Counted from the stretch's first letter, positions 13,601 to 28,600 are shown. The stretch is DNA of 64,000 bases from Formicarius rufipectus (GCA_013399695.1 VXAU01000307.1:882884-946883), one strand, 5' to 3'. Translations and numbers: made by a program. Notes: generated from the letters alone by a model not told the origin.

Positions 13601-16600
13601 TAAATTAATTCTGTATTAATACAATCCCACACTCACTGTAAAGTCAGTGCAGCTAAACCAATTATTTCAGTCAAAAAAAGAAAAAAATACAGTTCTAGTT
13701 TTTGGGGTAAATTATAGACCAGAACTCTAGTTTTCAATCAAGCTTCTCCTGGATGAGCTGCACACTGGCTTGTTACTAATCTACTGAAGCAGGGTAGAGC
13801 CTCAAGGTAAACTTGGAATTTAATTTCCTTGGGAAAGAACGTCCTTCCAGAAGCCTTTATGAAATAACACAATTCAGCCCAAGCAGACCATACACCAAAG
13901 AGTATTTATTTTGCACAAAACAAGGCAGTTTGGCTCCCACATAGCAAATCCAAAGCCACTGCTGTGGATAAAGGCAGGCAAAAGAAGACACCAAAGCCAA
14001 CTCCTTCAGTGGGAGGCAAACCTGCACACAGGCTGCATGGCTCCAGAAAAATGCAGCACTTTTTTGCCACCAAAATCCCCCAGTCAGACCTGAACAGCCC
14101 AGCCAAAGTGCCCATGAAGGCACATGAGCTCCTGAAAAAAGAATGTTTGAGTCCCTAAATCCCATTTTCCAAGCAGATTTTGGGGGCAGAGTGCAAAATT
14201 TTAGAGTCATTTGCAAAATACCCAGGTCAGTATAAAGACAAAATTCGGGCTGTTCTGAAGTCAGTGAAGGACTTTAGGCTCATTTTTTGGGGTTTTTCTT
14301 TGTTTATTTGGGGGTTTTAGTTTGTTTTTAGTTTGTTTGGGGTTTTTAGTTTGTTTTTAGTTTGTTTGGGGTTTTTAGTTTGTTTTTAGTTTGTTTGGGG
14401 GTTTTAGTTTGTTTTTAGTTTGTTTGTTTGTTTTAATTTTTCTTTTAAAAGGCAGGAATTAGGAAGTATAGCATTGTCCTGCACTTAACCTTAGGCTTCT
14501 CTTAACCTTCAGGGAGGCTGCCCACCGTGGTGCCTCATGTCCAAAGGCTCACACATAAGGAGATCACAGCATCCCTCTGGGCCACAGCACCCCTGCTAAT
14601 GAGATTTAATTGCTCCTATGATGCAGAGATAAATATTGTGCCTAGGCTGCATTAAAGCACCCCTTTGTGCTTTGAAGTAAGAACTATATAACCTTATTCT
14701 TACTCAAAACACAAGGAGCTGGGGGAAATTCCAGCAAAGCCAAGTGACAGCGTCAAAGATGGTTCTGGTCTGCATCTTACAGCCCAACCCCAGCACTTTA
14801 TGGCCAAGTAAGAGTTTGTGGCAACCCATGAGCCAAAACAGCAGTGGCCACCATCAGACAGACTGCTCCGCAGTGGAAAAGCTATATATCTTTCTATATA
14901 TTACATATAATTATTTTTAGAGCTTGCTCAATAGCTACAGCAGCAGGAACCTTTAGAGGATATTGGAGCTACACAACTGAATTGCCAGAACAGCAATTTT
15001 ATCATGAAGGGAATAAATAAATAAACAAATAAATAAATGTGGGGGTTTTGTCTCAGCACAGCAGCTCTAGAGCTCCACGAGCCTTCAGCACTCTTCCCAC
15101 CATGAAGAAAGGAGGCTGCAACGAGGAAGGGGCTGGTGCAGGACCCCAAACCCCATCTCCATCATCCCCCCAGAAAACAGCATGGCAAGAGCTGACACAT
15201 CCCTGCAGCATGGGCAGGAACCCCATTTCTGGCTGGCCCTTGAAAGAAGTAGGTGCAGCTGTGGGGATGACGCTGCATCACTCACTCAGCTTTCCTCACC
15301 TGTTTCTCCAGGTTCCAAGACCACAGGAAGGGCTTTACAGGCCATCCCTGCAGCTCTCATCCCTCTGCAAAGCACCTTCCCTGGCCTTTCATCCCCACCG
15401 CTGTGGATTCATCCCCTGCCAGCTCTCTCTTGGGAGAGAGAGACTCAGACATGCTCTAGAAACACCCAAAACAGTGAAGGATCAGGATGTACCCAGCTCA
15501 AGGCAGCTTCAAAAGCAAGATGTTGCTGGTCTTGGCAACCTTGCAAATTCTCCACCTGCACAGAGTGCTGGGCTGAGCCCTGGACCTGCCCGGACAGGCA
15601 AGTGCAGACAGAGACACACTGACCCCAAAGCAACCCAAAATCCATGGCCATGCTTGTGAAGGAAATTTGGGTGCACCTCCAGCAGCACTAAGAGATCACA
15701 CTGGCCATTCTCAGCAGCTCATCACCAGCAATGGGAGGAGTCATCCAACTCCCAGGATGTGGAATTAGCAGGAAATCGGACACAGCACCACGACCAATAT
15801 GATCTCCAGCTAATGCCAATTTCTTGTTAACAAAGCTTATACAATTAGAGCATCAGCATCATACATGGGTCAAGTGTTTATTGGCTCCCACATTCAGGCG
15901 CTTTCTTTATTCTACCACTGGCACAAGTTATGAATTACTGTTCTTCTTGTGGTCACAGTCCCCTTGTCATGTAGGCATCTTCTTGTTCATTTATTTTTGC
16001 AAGTTCATACATATTTCCCATCTGCAGTTTCCCCTCTCATGTATCTTTTCCAAGGTTCTCACCACGCAGCCGTATTGTCTCACAAACTCAGAATACCTGG
16101 ATTGCTCAGATTTACAGTATACCGTTGTTCTTCCAAATATCCCAGAAATCCCCTTTTTTGTTTTTGAGCAATCCAGACATTGGCTACAGTCTTTTTGTAT
16201 TGTTTTCATTATACAACTAAACACACAACATCCTATTAATATAATTATTAGAATGCTACTCAACACCATTAACCCTTGTATCAACAAATCTTTCAACCAT
16301 CCTGTTATGCCTAATTGTGTCAGCCAATCAGTCAATCCACTCTTCTTTTATCTTATGTATGCTGTTCTTTAATTCTTTCAACTGAGGGTGAACTGAGGAG
16401 GCCCTGAGCTGCTGGTGGAAGGTGGCAGCTCTCAGCATCCCCTGCCCACAACCTGGTGATGGGAGACTTCACATCTCCTCAGCCATCCTGACAACAAAGC
16501 CACAAAGTTCTAATAATAAAATTGCTACACACACATGCGAGGGGTGCTGCAGCACAGCAGGCAACAGGACAGAGATGTTTGCAAGGTCTCAGAAGCCCCG

Positions 16601-19600
16601 GGGGTAACTCATCCCCTGGCTGGGAGATCCCAAATGCCATCAAGCACTCCATGCAGAGAGTGTTTCCCATGCTGCTGAGCAGCCACGGGCTGTTGGAACA
16701 GGCTGCTGTGAATGCATCTCCCCGAGCATCTCTAATGCTGTCCTCCCGTGAGTGCACACACACGCCCACAAAGGGGAACACCATTTACTCTGTTGTGCTT
16801 TTTCACCATCCTCCCCTCCTTGCTGTGCCCCAAGCAGAGACACAAGAGCTCAGCCCTCCAGGCAGGGCAGGCTGCTACACAAACCCCCACCCCAGCCTTC
16901 CCTTTGATGCATAAATCCCAAATATGTCAAGCCACACAGCGCTGGAATAAAAGCACTTTGTCGTTCTTACATCTTTGTAAGGAGAGCTTTAATTAAAACC
17001 TGGCAGGACTTGGAGGCAGCCCATGGTGGGGGCACCTGGAGCACCACGCTCACTGCCTCTGCATTCCCTGCCTCCAGCGCGGCATCACACACCATACATC
17101 TGACAAATAAATCCATGCAAAGCAGAGTCACCAGGCCACCAAAACCATGGATCCTGGGGGGTACCCACCCGGAGAGCATCCCTGTGAATGTGAACCACTA
17201 CTTCCACACTCACACCTCTGGCAGAATTATACCACTCCATATGCCATGTCCTGGATTCATGAGTTTTAACAGCCTCTTGATCTTCTGGAGGAGCTTGTTA
17301 CAAAGGAAAAAGGCAGGTGGATCCATCTGAAAGCACTGGGAACAAAGGATTAACTTGACTTTAGGCTTGGTAGACACAACCCTGGAGAAACCACTCAGTG
17401 TTCCAACACTCCAGTGTCTCCATCCATTTTCTTTTTTTTTTTTTTTTAAAAAAAAAGGAAAGAATTTCCTTCCATCCTCAAGGACGCCTTTAAATGATGT
17501 GTTAAAATTAACTGGAAATAGCTCCACATGCCCAGCCTCAACCAAAAGAAAAACAAAAAAATTAAAAAAAATACTCTAGTTTGTTTTGGGTCTTTTAAAA
17601 CCAGATCCCAAATAAGGCTCTCAAAGCCTGTTGCCTTATACCTCTCAGCTTAACCAGAAGCTTAATAAATTCAATCCCCACCTCCTGATTTGATTTAGAT
17701 TTTAGCAGGCTGCTGCTGTGGATGCAGATTAAAACCAACATTAAATTAGAAGAGGCAGGTCTTGTTTTGCTGTTTTGAAGCCCCTGGTGCTGGCAAAAAA
17801 CACCCCCAGTAAGCTCCAGGCACTGCGCTTGGTGGGTGCCCCATGAAGGGATGCTGGTCTGCATGGAAGGAGTTACAACTGTGTGGAAAGAGTATCACCT
17901 CCATTATATTAAGAAAATTGAATTAAACTTCTATTATGCAAAAAAATCCATTAAAAATTAGCTATCTTTGTTTAATCTGGGCTGTTTGGGGGTTGCAAGT
18001 CTTTATGGCAGACTGGAAATCGGAAAAATCCATCTTTATTATGATTTGTTTTTAATCCCCTGAATTATTTCAGGAATGGCAATGCTCACAGTTGACCCTG
18101 AGAAGTCTGCACTGCTCCTGAGTCAAGGGCATTTTGCCAGGGGCATCCTTCCAACAAACTGCAGATAGAGGGAGGGCACAGCAGAAAACCCACAATACTG
18201 GCAATACAATAACACAAACCACCTCACAGTCAGGAATTCAGTAGTAAAGATTAAGATACAGCATCTCATTACAAAGACTCTTCCAGACTGGTTCATAAAA
18301 GCAAATTTTATGAAAGGACTTTAGTACAAACCAGAGAGAGTGATTTGTCAAAAACTCAAAGGTAAGTACACAAATGTCAACGAGAACAAGGTGGAAACTG
18401 GGACAAACCTCTGTGTATTTTTCTCTGTAAAGCAAGCACACTTCCACCTTTCCCCCTCTGCAGTGGGCTTGTTGCCAACCTCATTCTAAATTGTTCAGTA
18501 CTGCTAGATGCTTTTGAAGAGGGGGAAAAAAAATGCACACAAAAGAAAAACCAGTATGAGCTTCAGCCCTGACTTCCCAAGAATATTTATATTTACACAT
18601 ACAGCATGTGAATGGTTAAGCAGTTACACTGAGACAGTGCAATAACCACCCCTGAGCTCTCACAGGCTATCTGCTACTAAAATTAAAGTTTCCCCACACT
18701 GTGCTCTTCCCACACAAGAGGAAAGGACAAACTGTACTCCAAAATAAAAGTGGTCATATCACACACTCTGGATGTAATTTTCTGTATTTTTTTTTAAACT
18801 AGTATTAAAGATTAATCCACAGAGATCATTTAAAGGGAAATGCAGGAAAAAAAATAACTTGCAGAAAAACCAACCAGAGGACTTTACTTGCAGCCACTGG
18901 ATGGATGCTCAGGGCAACCCCTTCCAGCTCTGCACCAAATCAAACTAACATCTCCGTGTTAATTTGCACTGGGGGTGAACTGGGGTCACCAGCACAAGTG
19001 TTTTTGCCCATCCACTGGCATTATGCCCATGGCAGCAGGATCCCACATCCCCCACAAGTTACAGGTGGTTGTTTATGGGGTCATTTAGCTGGGGTGGAGG
19101 TGTCTGTGCAAACCACGGCGCCTGCAGGTGCTGGAGAGAGCAGCTCAAGGGGTGCTGGCAGGAGGAGGGCATGGAAAGGCACCAGCTCCACGGCTCTCCC
19201 AGGTGCCCTGCAGCCTTAAAATTCCCTTCTGCCCCACTTGGCAGTGACTCAGGAGAAAAATCTGCTTTGCCTGTGACAGAGCAAGGCACAGGCGAGGTGC
19301 TTTGGCAGCAGGGCAAAAACCTCTCCATTAAGGGACTCGTGGATCATTACCTCTTTTTTATTATTTACAGTATTGACTATAGAGGCAGATGGCAAACCTT
19401 AATCCTCCCTTTCACATCCTCTGAATGGTATTTCCCCCACAGGAGTGATTTCTCCCTGCCCGACAGACAAGAAAAGCCCAAATTTGGGTCAGAGCTCCCC
19501 AGGCTGTGCTGGGACTCCAGGACCTGCTGACCTCTGTATCTCACTCTGGTCTGGCTTCTCCACTTGCTGCCAAGTACCTCCAGCTGGCAAACCCTCACAA

Positions 19601-22600
19601 GGGACAGGAGGGGAAGGCAGAGGCTTCCACTGTCTGGCACAGAGTGGGCAAGAACATCCCAGAGTTGCATATCTCACCACTGCCCACCACCAGCACCTGA
19701 TGTTGGGAAGACACGCACAAGCCCAGCATCCCCAGCATGACCCCAGAGGGCATCCGCTCACCACAAGGACCTCCACTAGGAAAAGAACAACTTCTCCCTC
19801 ACCCTAAAAATCCAAAAGTGCTGAAAGGAGAGGTTGTGACTGACAAAACAGCGTTTCAACTCACAGCAGGGGGCACACAGTACAACATGATCATGCTCAA
19901 GAGGCAGGGCAAAAAAAAAAACACAATAGGGTTTTACTTCTTAAAAAGCACAAAAAACCATCATTTTGACTTACAGATTGCAAGTGTTAACCCGCTGAGA
20001 GTGTTCAAGGCACAGGGAAAAAGAGTGGCACACTGCAGGAGAGTCTCTAATTCTTCAACATGAGAACGAGCAATGTGTGTGTTTCCCAGGCTGATAAAAA
20101 CACAAAACAAAACATCTGAGCCTGAACTACACACCATTCGAATGCTATAAACCTGGAGACAGGCCCAGGAGAGGCACACAAATGCACACCCAGGCCATAC
20201 CCCCTTTAAGGCAGGGCTCCTAAATTGTGAGGGTCATCTCTCCACCCCAGAGTGCTGCAGGGGTCTCTGGATTTGAGCTAACAAAGCACATGCTTTGCTG
20301 AAGCCTCTTGGGTACAGGGATATTATCCTCTCCCCCAAAGAGGTGTCACACTGACGGATGGCTTCAAGTCTCCCACCCGCAATAAATCTGCTCTGTTTCT
20401 CCTTGCAGAATTCTACTCCCCTGCCCAAATTAACTCAGATGATGATTTGCATAAAGTGTCACAGCAGCTGAGCAGTACTTGGACAAGCAGCATCTGCAGC
20501 ATTTATCCACTGGCTCATTAGCAACAGTTCTAATGAAGGGGCATTAAAAGGCTTCAGTTCATCATTGAACCAACTTCATGTCACCAAATGCAGACAGAAA
20601 ACTGGCACTGAGCAGAGTGGGGCTGCAGGCGAGCCCTGACACCAGGGCAGAAATACTGGGGGTACACTTGCAGCCTCCACCTAATTAAGCATGATTTCCA
20701 GGATGATTTCCAAGACTAATCAATAGTCGTACATGTAACTAACAGCCAACTGATGTATTCCCATCCTTTCCCCTGCCACTTCTTCCACTGCATCTCAGCA
20801 TCGCTCGTTACTGCAGGTTTAATTAGGAGTGACAAGTTCAGCATCAAGGTCTCGAGTGCACACATAGCCCTGGTGTCACTGCAAAATTCCTCTTGCAGTA
20901 AGTCACTGGATGTTGTAAAACTCCATAAAGCCCCCAGTGCTTGGGGACAATGCAAACAAACAATCTGGTCTTAATTTGGGGTAAATAGAGAAGCCCCTTC
21001 TAGGCTGGGGAGCAACTTCCTCATAGGCTGCAAGACCAGGATTTGCTCTGGGCAGTGCAACACCTCTTGTGTTTTCACTTTGCCTTTCTACCCTTTCAAA
21101 AACAAGACCAAACCTCTCTGCCAGGGTGAACAACGGCTGCAGGGGCCGTGCATTGTCACCTGCACTGCCACCATCCCACAGCAGCCCAAGACACTCCAGG
21201 AGGAGAGTTGTGCCTCGTTAATTGGAGATGGCAACACTTGGGGTCTCTCTGTGGTCCTTTCCAGCCCTGGATGAGGTTGAGCACAAGACCCTTGCCCTTT
21301 GGTTGCTCTGGAGCAGCACAGGGGAAGGCTGAGTGCTGGCAACGAGGATGAAGTCAGGAGCCTGAAGAAATCATGGGGTACAAAGCAGGGCTGCTCCTCT
21401 GGGTACTGAAGCCTGGATTTAAAGCACAAACTCCACAGAAGAATTCAGGTAACCCTGGAAAAACCCCTTCAAAACCTAATATTCATCAGTACTAGAGCCA
21501 CACTAAGAGATGCCCATCACCAGTCTGAGGATGCGAATCCTCTCCCCAGGTCCTTGGCTCCCATCAAGCAGGGGATCACCACTCCACAAACAGCACTGAG
21601 TTTCTCTATCAGGCCTGGTCAGCCCTGCAAAGCACTCACTACTTGCTCTACAACATGCTTACCATCGCCATCCATCCACTGTCACAAAGAGGGATGCTCC
21701 ACAAGCCCCCCAAACCTCTGCAGAGTCCCTGGGGAAGCACAAAGACTCTGGTGGTGGTGAAGCTGACCCAGGTAATGATGCACTTCACTTCCAGATCCTC
21801 CTGGAAAAGCATCAGGGCAGCTGCACTTTGGAGCAGGGGGCTCAACAGCCCCTTCCCAAGCACCTCTCTTGGTGCCAGAACCCATGAGATGCTCGTGGTC
21901 ACGCTCCAGCACCACCCAGCTGACCCAGCTCCTCCACTGCTACTCACCTCTTCTTACAAGTCATTGATTAAAAACCTGGCACGTTGCACAGGATCCTGAG
22001 AAAATCCTTGACCCATGGTCCTAACTCAGCCACGCAGCAATATTCTTCTATTCCAGGAACAGTTACTGGAGCTCTACAGACTTGGGGTTTTGTTCCCTCC
22101 TCTTTTTATTTTTTTTTTAATTAAAAAACCCCACGCAGGTGCCAAGTGTTTCTGTGGCACGACTTGCACCAAACAGCCTGTCATATTGCAAAAGTGAAAT
22201 CCTTCCAAGCTACTTTCTGCAAATCCCTGTTGATTGGCATTAATTACACTTCTCTCATGTAATTCTCAATTAATCAAAACCTTGAGCAGTGCTGTGCTGT
22301 GACCTTGCCTTCATTGTCCCATTATCCATCCAAACTCCACATAAGCACCTTGGTGGACATAAGCTGGATCCAAAATAAGCTCTGTATATACCATATACAC
22401 CTGATTGTTAACAAATTGTCAAAAAACCATCTTTGGGCTTAATGAACTAGTAAAAAATGGCCTTTCACCCTGGATTTTCAGTCCTCTATCCCTAACACAG
22501 CCTTGTCATGCCTTAGAGAAATTCCTGAGCACGTTAACAACACAGTGACCACCCTCTGTTGCAGGATTCTACATGAAAATAGTCCTGAGAGGAGTCAGGC

Positions 22601-25600
22601 TCGGTGGTGCAGGATTGCAGCCAGGGGACACCAGGGCTTTCCACCAGAAACACTGAAAACAGTGGCTGCTTCTTGGCTGAAGTTGTGGTGACACCAGTGG
22701 CATTCACAGCGCAACAAGCAACTCCCAAAATTCAGGGCACACACAATGAGAGCTCAGCCGTCCTCCCCACTGGGCACCACGGCACCCAAACACCACCACC
22801 AAAATTCACCTTTAATTCCAGTGCATCCCCCCACCAGACTGGATTTCTAACCTTGTTAGAAAGAAGTAATTGGATTAATCAACGTGTGTAGTTATCCCTC
22901 ACTTCTCCAGAACCCGTGCGTTCAAAACCCTCTTGGAACATCACTCATGCATACATAATTCAAAGGGGGTTTCACTTGAAGTTCTAAGATATTTTTTCAG
23001 CGTTTTACAACCAGAGGGGTGTGCTAGGAAGGCCCCCGGTGCCACCTCTGCATCATTTTCATCACCGAGCAGCTGAAGGAAAACAAATTGATTACTGAGG
23101 ATTTAAACACGCAACGTTTTAGCAGTTATAATTAAAAAATTCCAGCAATAAGGTTTGTTAGCAAGGAGACATTAGACACCTGGAGAAGGGCACCAGCTAG
23201 CAAGACACAAAGCAGGAATAAATATGTTTAATTAAAATAACTGAAGCAGTGAACAAACACTCACACCCCCCCAATTGCTTAAGAATGGGAGGACAAAAAA
23301 AAGGTCTGCTGGAGGGAAAAAGCTGCTCCTGCAATGATGGAATGGTTTGGGTTTGAACCGCCCTCACAGCCAAGAATTTCTTCCTAAATTTCTTCCTAAA
23401 TTTCTTCCATCTCATTGCAGTAATTTCCAGGTCTTTGGGAAAGTGACTTGTACGTGGCTCTGCCTCTCTGAGGACATCCACATGTCAGAGCTCAGATGTG
23501 CACTTGTATGGAGAGTTACTTTAAATTAACTTACAGATTTTGTCTCTTCTCCCCAGTGAGACATCAAAAATACATATGATCTTGCAAACACTAAACTCAA
23601 ATTGGTTTAAAACAGATCTCTAAGGAAACTCAAATGAAAGGAGGTTTTAATATATAAATATTTTTAATATATAAGATGGGAGGTACAGGGTGGCTGGACA
23701 GTCACCTCAGTTTTCCTCCTTAATTCTTTATAATTTTAGCTGTCCAGCTAAAATACTGAGATTTTGGCTCTCCACATCTTCCAGCATTGATATCCCTGTT
23801 ATAGCACACAGCACCTCCCTGGAAAACCATCCCTTAAATCCCATATCCCATCTGATGTAGAGGAGAAAAAAGCCCAAATAAAGATGGAGGCAGGAAAAAC
23901 CATCAACCCGTGACTCCTGAATCTCAGGAGGTGATTTGGAAGGTGGTGCCACTGGCAAAACAGCATTTGTGTTCTGCAAGAAGGGCTCAGGGAAGGAGAT
24001 CAACCTGCAGAAGTCTGCCCAAGTGGCAAAAGGGTTGCCAGAAGGGTACACATACTCACATAAAATGAAATTAAATAAAAAAATATGGAAGAAATGTAAC
24101 TTCAAAACAAATATGAAATTAAGAAATAGAAAGTTAATGTAAAGAAATATAAAACAAATATAAAGAAAGATAAAGAAATATAAAATATAAGTAAAATAAA
24201 GCGAAAGAAAATCGAACCCAAAACTCCACCACACCAACAAATGCATCTTTCTTAGCCTTCACCTTCGGTTTTGAATTTGTCCCCTGACCTGGCAACATCC
24301 CCTGTGCATTAGGCAAATCCAAGGTTATCTCTTCCCCTCAGAAGGGCAGATGCCCCAGCTGCACACAAACACATGGATCAAACGCAGCTCTCGTGAGATT
24401 CTGAAGTGTCCACAGGACAGAACAACCCAATCAGAAGGGGAAAATAAAAATAGATTAAAAAAGATAATAATAAAGAAACATAAAGCCATCTCAGCCATGG
24501 GGTGCTGCTTCTGCCTTCCCCATCCCCTCAATAAAGGCAATAAACCCCTTTCTTGTGTGTCTCTTGCAAGGGATAACACTCATATCCCAACAGGAGATGT
24601 ATTTACTTTTAAATAAAAAGGTTTAGTTACACCTCCTCTTAACACACAAATCAGGGGCGAGTGTGGAATTAGCATCAATTAGAAAGGCAGCAAAACAAAT
24701 GAAAATACACCCTGAAGTTACAGCAGTGTAAGAGTGCATGAAGACAGCTTAGGAGAGATGGAGAGCAGCTTGCTCTAGTTAGAGCCCAACAGTAACTCAA
24801 ATCCACCCACGCCAAACATTGCACTGTGACTTTTCACTCTCCTCTAGGGAATGACTTTGTGCTTTGTTAGGGAGGAAGAAAAATAAATTCTAGAAACCCT
24901 GTATTATCCCAGCTTACTCTGTTATAGAAGTGAAGCTTTAGCAAACGATGCTGCCAGTTCCCAGTTCAGAATGTACAAACCCAAAACTTTCTGCCCTTTC
25001 TAACAAGATGTTCAGTCCCAACACCTGAGTTCCTTTAAAATCCACGGGCCAGAGGTTGGATGGGGACACCTGAACTTGTGTGGCTGCTTTCAGCCACTGC
25101 CAAACCAGCACACATGATAACCCACAGCATCACTCAGCATTGTGGGTTTGTCCCACAGAACCTCCAAATCCCAGAATCATTTAGGTTGGAAAAGCCCTCT
25201 AAGACCACCGAGTCGAGGAGCTCCTACAGCACCTCCAAGTGGACCACTAACCCATGTCCCCAGGTGCCACATTCACATGGCTTTTCAGTCCCTTCAGAGA
25301 TGGGGACTGCACCACTGCCAGGGCTTAAGAACCCTTTTCCATGAAGAAATTGTCCTTAAAATCCAAGTGCATCAGAAGAGGCATTAGAAGTCATGCATAT
25401 CCATGGATGCAGAAGAGAATTAGGATCCTCTCTGAAGGTGATGGATCTCCAAAAAGCAGAGAGTTGCTGAAGCAGCCCATGTCCCCTCACAGCTCCTCTT
25501 TGTTTCAGCTGCCTTTGGGCAGAAACAGGTTTTTTCCCCTTATCCCACACTATGGTGAAACTGGAGGCTGCTGCAAACTGTGTCCTGTCCCCCCATCCCT

Positions 25601-28600
25601 TGTTCCCAGTCCCTCTCCAGCTCTCCTGGAGCCCCTTTAGGCTCTGCAAGGGGCTCTCAGGTGTCCCTGGAGCCTTCTCTGCTCCAGGTGAGCCCCCCCA
25701 GCTCTCCCAGCCTGGCTCCAGAGCAGAGGGGCTCCAGCCCTGCAGCATCTCCGGGGCCTCCTCTGGCTCCATGTCCTTCTGATACTGGGGGTCCCTGAGC
25801 TGGGGGCAGCTCTGCAGGTGGGTCCCAATCCCTGTCACCCAACCTACTGTGAATTTTTCAGGAGGCAGGCAGAGCTTGGTGACAACTGGAGGGGCAGTGC
25901 CCTCCCTGTGCAGCACCAGGAAACCAACTGCAGAGTTACCTAAAGCCCAGCCAACAGGTGAAGGGGGTCTCCATCACATCCCAAACGTCTTTACTTGGAT
26001 CAATCAATTCCCTCAGCTCACTAAAACCACAGAGGCAGTGCTGATACCCATTTCCACAGAAATTTCAGAGTATCAGATACAATTCTCAAGCTACCATAAC
26101 TACTGCAATATAATTCATGAAGACATCGAGAACTCAGGCATGGGATGACTGATGAATAAAATAAGCTCCAATCACTGACTTGATGACTGTAACAGTCGCT
26201 GAGGCTCATTTTTGACCAGAGAAGCCATGCCTTAACCTCTCTCCCTCTCTGGGTATGGGGATGAGCAGTGCACAGGTACCTTCCAACCTAATACCATGCC
26301 CACCACCTTCCCTCACCAGCCAAGACAGACACTGAACTCCAAACAGGCTTTTCCATCGTTTCCATTTCTCTCCTCCCCATGCCACTTCTCACCTTGCTGC
26401 TCCCTCATAAGCCTCTTTCTCCCTGCAGGGACAGCGGTGAGCCCTTATCAGAGCATTATTAAGGGCACTGTCAGAGGACAGCCTCCCAACTCCCAGCAAT
26501 AGAGGAGATAACACCCACGTTCTATAAACAAATGGCGCACTTAGAACCTCTTCAGTAAGGGCAGAGACACAAATGTGAGAGGAGCAGGGTCTATCGGAGC
26601 ATCAGGGAGATAAATTCAACCTCAGAAAGGCAAATATTTGCTTTCTGCTCCTTTCCCTTGCATTCCCTGTGCTGTGCTTGCAAAGTGGCACCACTTCCAG
26701 ATGCTAAAGGATGGCTCCAGCAACAACTGCATCACACTGGAAAGTCACACAACAGCAACCCTGCAGAGCAAATCCAGCCCAGTGCCCACCTCCTGCTGGA
26801 TTTTCCTTGGTGCTTTCAATCATTCACTTCAGACACTGAACAGGGACTTTGGACAAGGCCTGGAGGGACAGGACACAGGGAATGGGTTCCCAGTGCCAGA
26901 GGGCAGGGATGGGTGGGATAATAGCAAGAAATTCTTGGTTGTGAGGGTGGGCAGGTCCTGGCACAGGTTGGGCAGGGAAGTTGTGGCTGCCCCTGGATCC
27001 CTGGGAGTGTCCAAGGCCAGGTTGCATGGGGCTTGGAGCAACCTGGGCTGGTGGGAGGCGTCCCTGCCCATGGCAGGGACATTGGAACAAGACCTTCCTT
27101 AAGGTCCCTTCTAATCCAAACCCTTCTGTGATTGCTGGATTTCCCTACAGAGGGGCTGCAGGAGTCTGTCCCCATATTCCCACGCTCCATCAGCTGCTGG
27201 CATTCCAGGTGTAGGATTGTGGATCTGAGCTCCAGCCTTAATGCACTTTGGAGAAGTGCCCCCAGTCAGAACACAGGTGTTTGCAGGGTCTGCAGAGACA
27301 GCAAAGAAAGCCCCAGCAAAGCAGGAGCAGGGGACAGCACACTCACAAAGTGAGCTCCTTCAGACTGCCAGCTCTGATGTCCCCATGAGAAAACCCAAGG
27401 GACTGGTTTTCACAGCAGCTCTTCTCACAGGAAAGCAGTTTAACCTGTTCAGAGGGCATTTTATCCTGTTCTCACAGGGTATTTTATCCTGTTCCCAGAG
27501 GGCATTTCCCCCCTGTCCAGCTACCAGCAAAACTCCATCAAAAGTCTGGGCTCCGTTTGAAAGGAAGCCAGCAAACCTCAGCATCCACAAAGCCTGACTC
27601 CAGCCAGAAACAGCAGCTGGGAAAGCTCACGAGCTGGGATTTCCCTGCCCCTCCAACACTTCTGAACTCCCTTCAGGATTTGCATGCGCAGGAGGAAGCC
27701 CACATCTCGTTTTGCACTGACACGGGGGAAAATAAGCCACAAATCTCTCCTCATCACAAGATATAAAAGGATGGAGGCTGCTCTGGCAGCGAGACAGACT
27801 GCCACAGTTAATATCATTATCACTCCTAATGTGTGCTTTATCACCACAGTAAATTCATCCCCGTGTCATACGCTCAGTCTGCAGAAATAAAATGCAAGAC
27901 ACAGCCACAGAAAAGGCTTAAATCCCCCAAAGTGGGGAGTGCTGTGAGCGCGTGGAAGGGCTGCTGGACACAAGCAGAGACTCCAGCAGCCACTCAGCCC
28001 ATGCAGGAGAGCTCAGGGCTCCCCAGTCCACGGTCTCACAGCACCCTGGGGATGGGACACAGCCCCAGGACATCTCCACAGCACCAGCAGTGTGGTTACT
28101 GGAGCAACACCTGAATCCTGGAGGGACCCATCAAGTTTTCAGGGGGCACCTCAGCCCCCTGGTTTAGTGGCTAAAGACCACTGCTGTTTTTTCCACACCT
28201 GCATTCAGTGCAGTCAAGGGTTTGTGGGATGGAGGAGGTCCCATCCATCTCCTCACTGCTTGTTTGTTACCAGAGCACAAGAGCCAGACGTGCTCCTCTG
28301 GTGCCTTCAGCCCTTCTTAAGCTCTGCCTAGAAATAAAGGGTGAAAAAAGCCACGTCTCCATTTTTAACTGGCTTGCTTCCATCAAACAACTTAAACATA
28401 TTTAATGCACCTCCACCATCTAACACGAACCCTGTGGGTGGGCACTGCAGCTCCCAAGAGGCTCTTCCAAGCTTCAGTCATGGACAACTGTGTTAACACA
28501 GCAGCCAGCTTTCAAATCAGACATAAATTATGCACAAAGGCTGTCAGAGACAAGGGTCAGTGCTGTTTATGGGGTTAAAGCAGGTGAGGCAGATGCAGAC

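Noticed and set aside
23728..24246. 172-codon minus-strand frame rich in Phe, Leu, Tyr and Ile, like a membrane protein
   Set aside because: It is the reverse of an A-rich low-complexity tract (24055-24212). Hydrophobicity follows from TTT/TAT codons, and no family motif is present.
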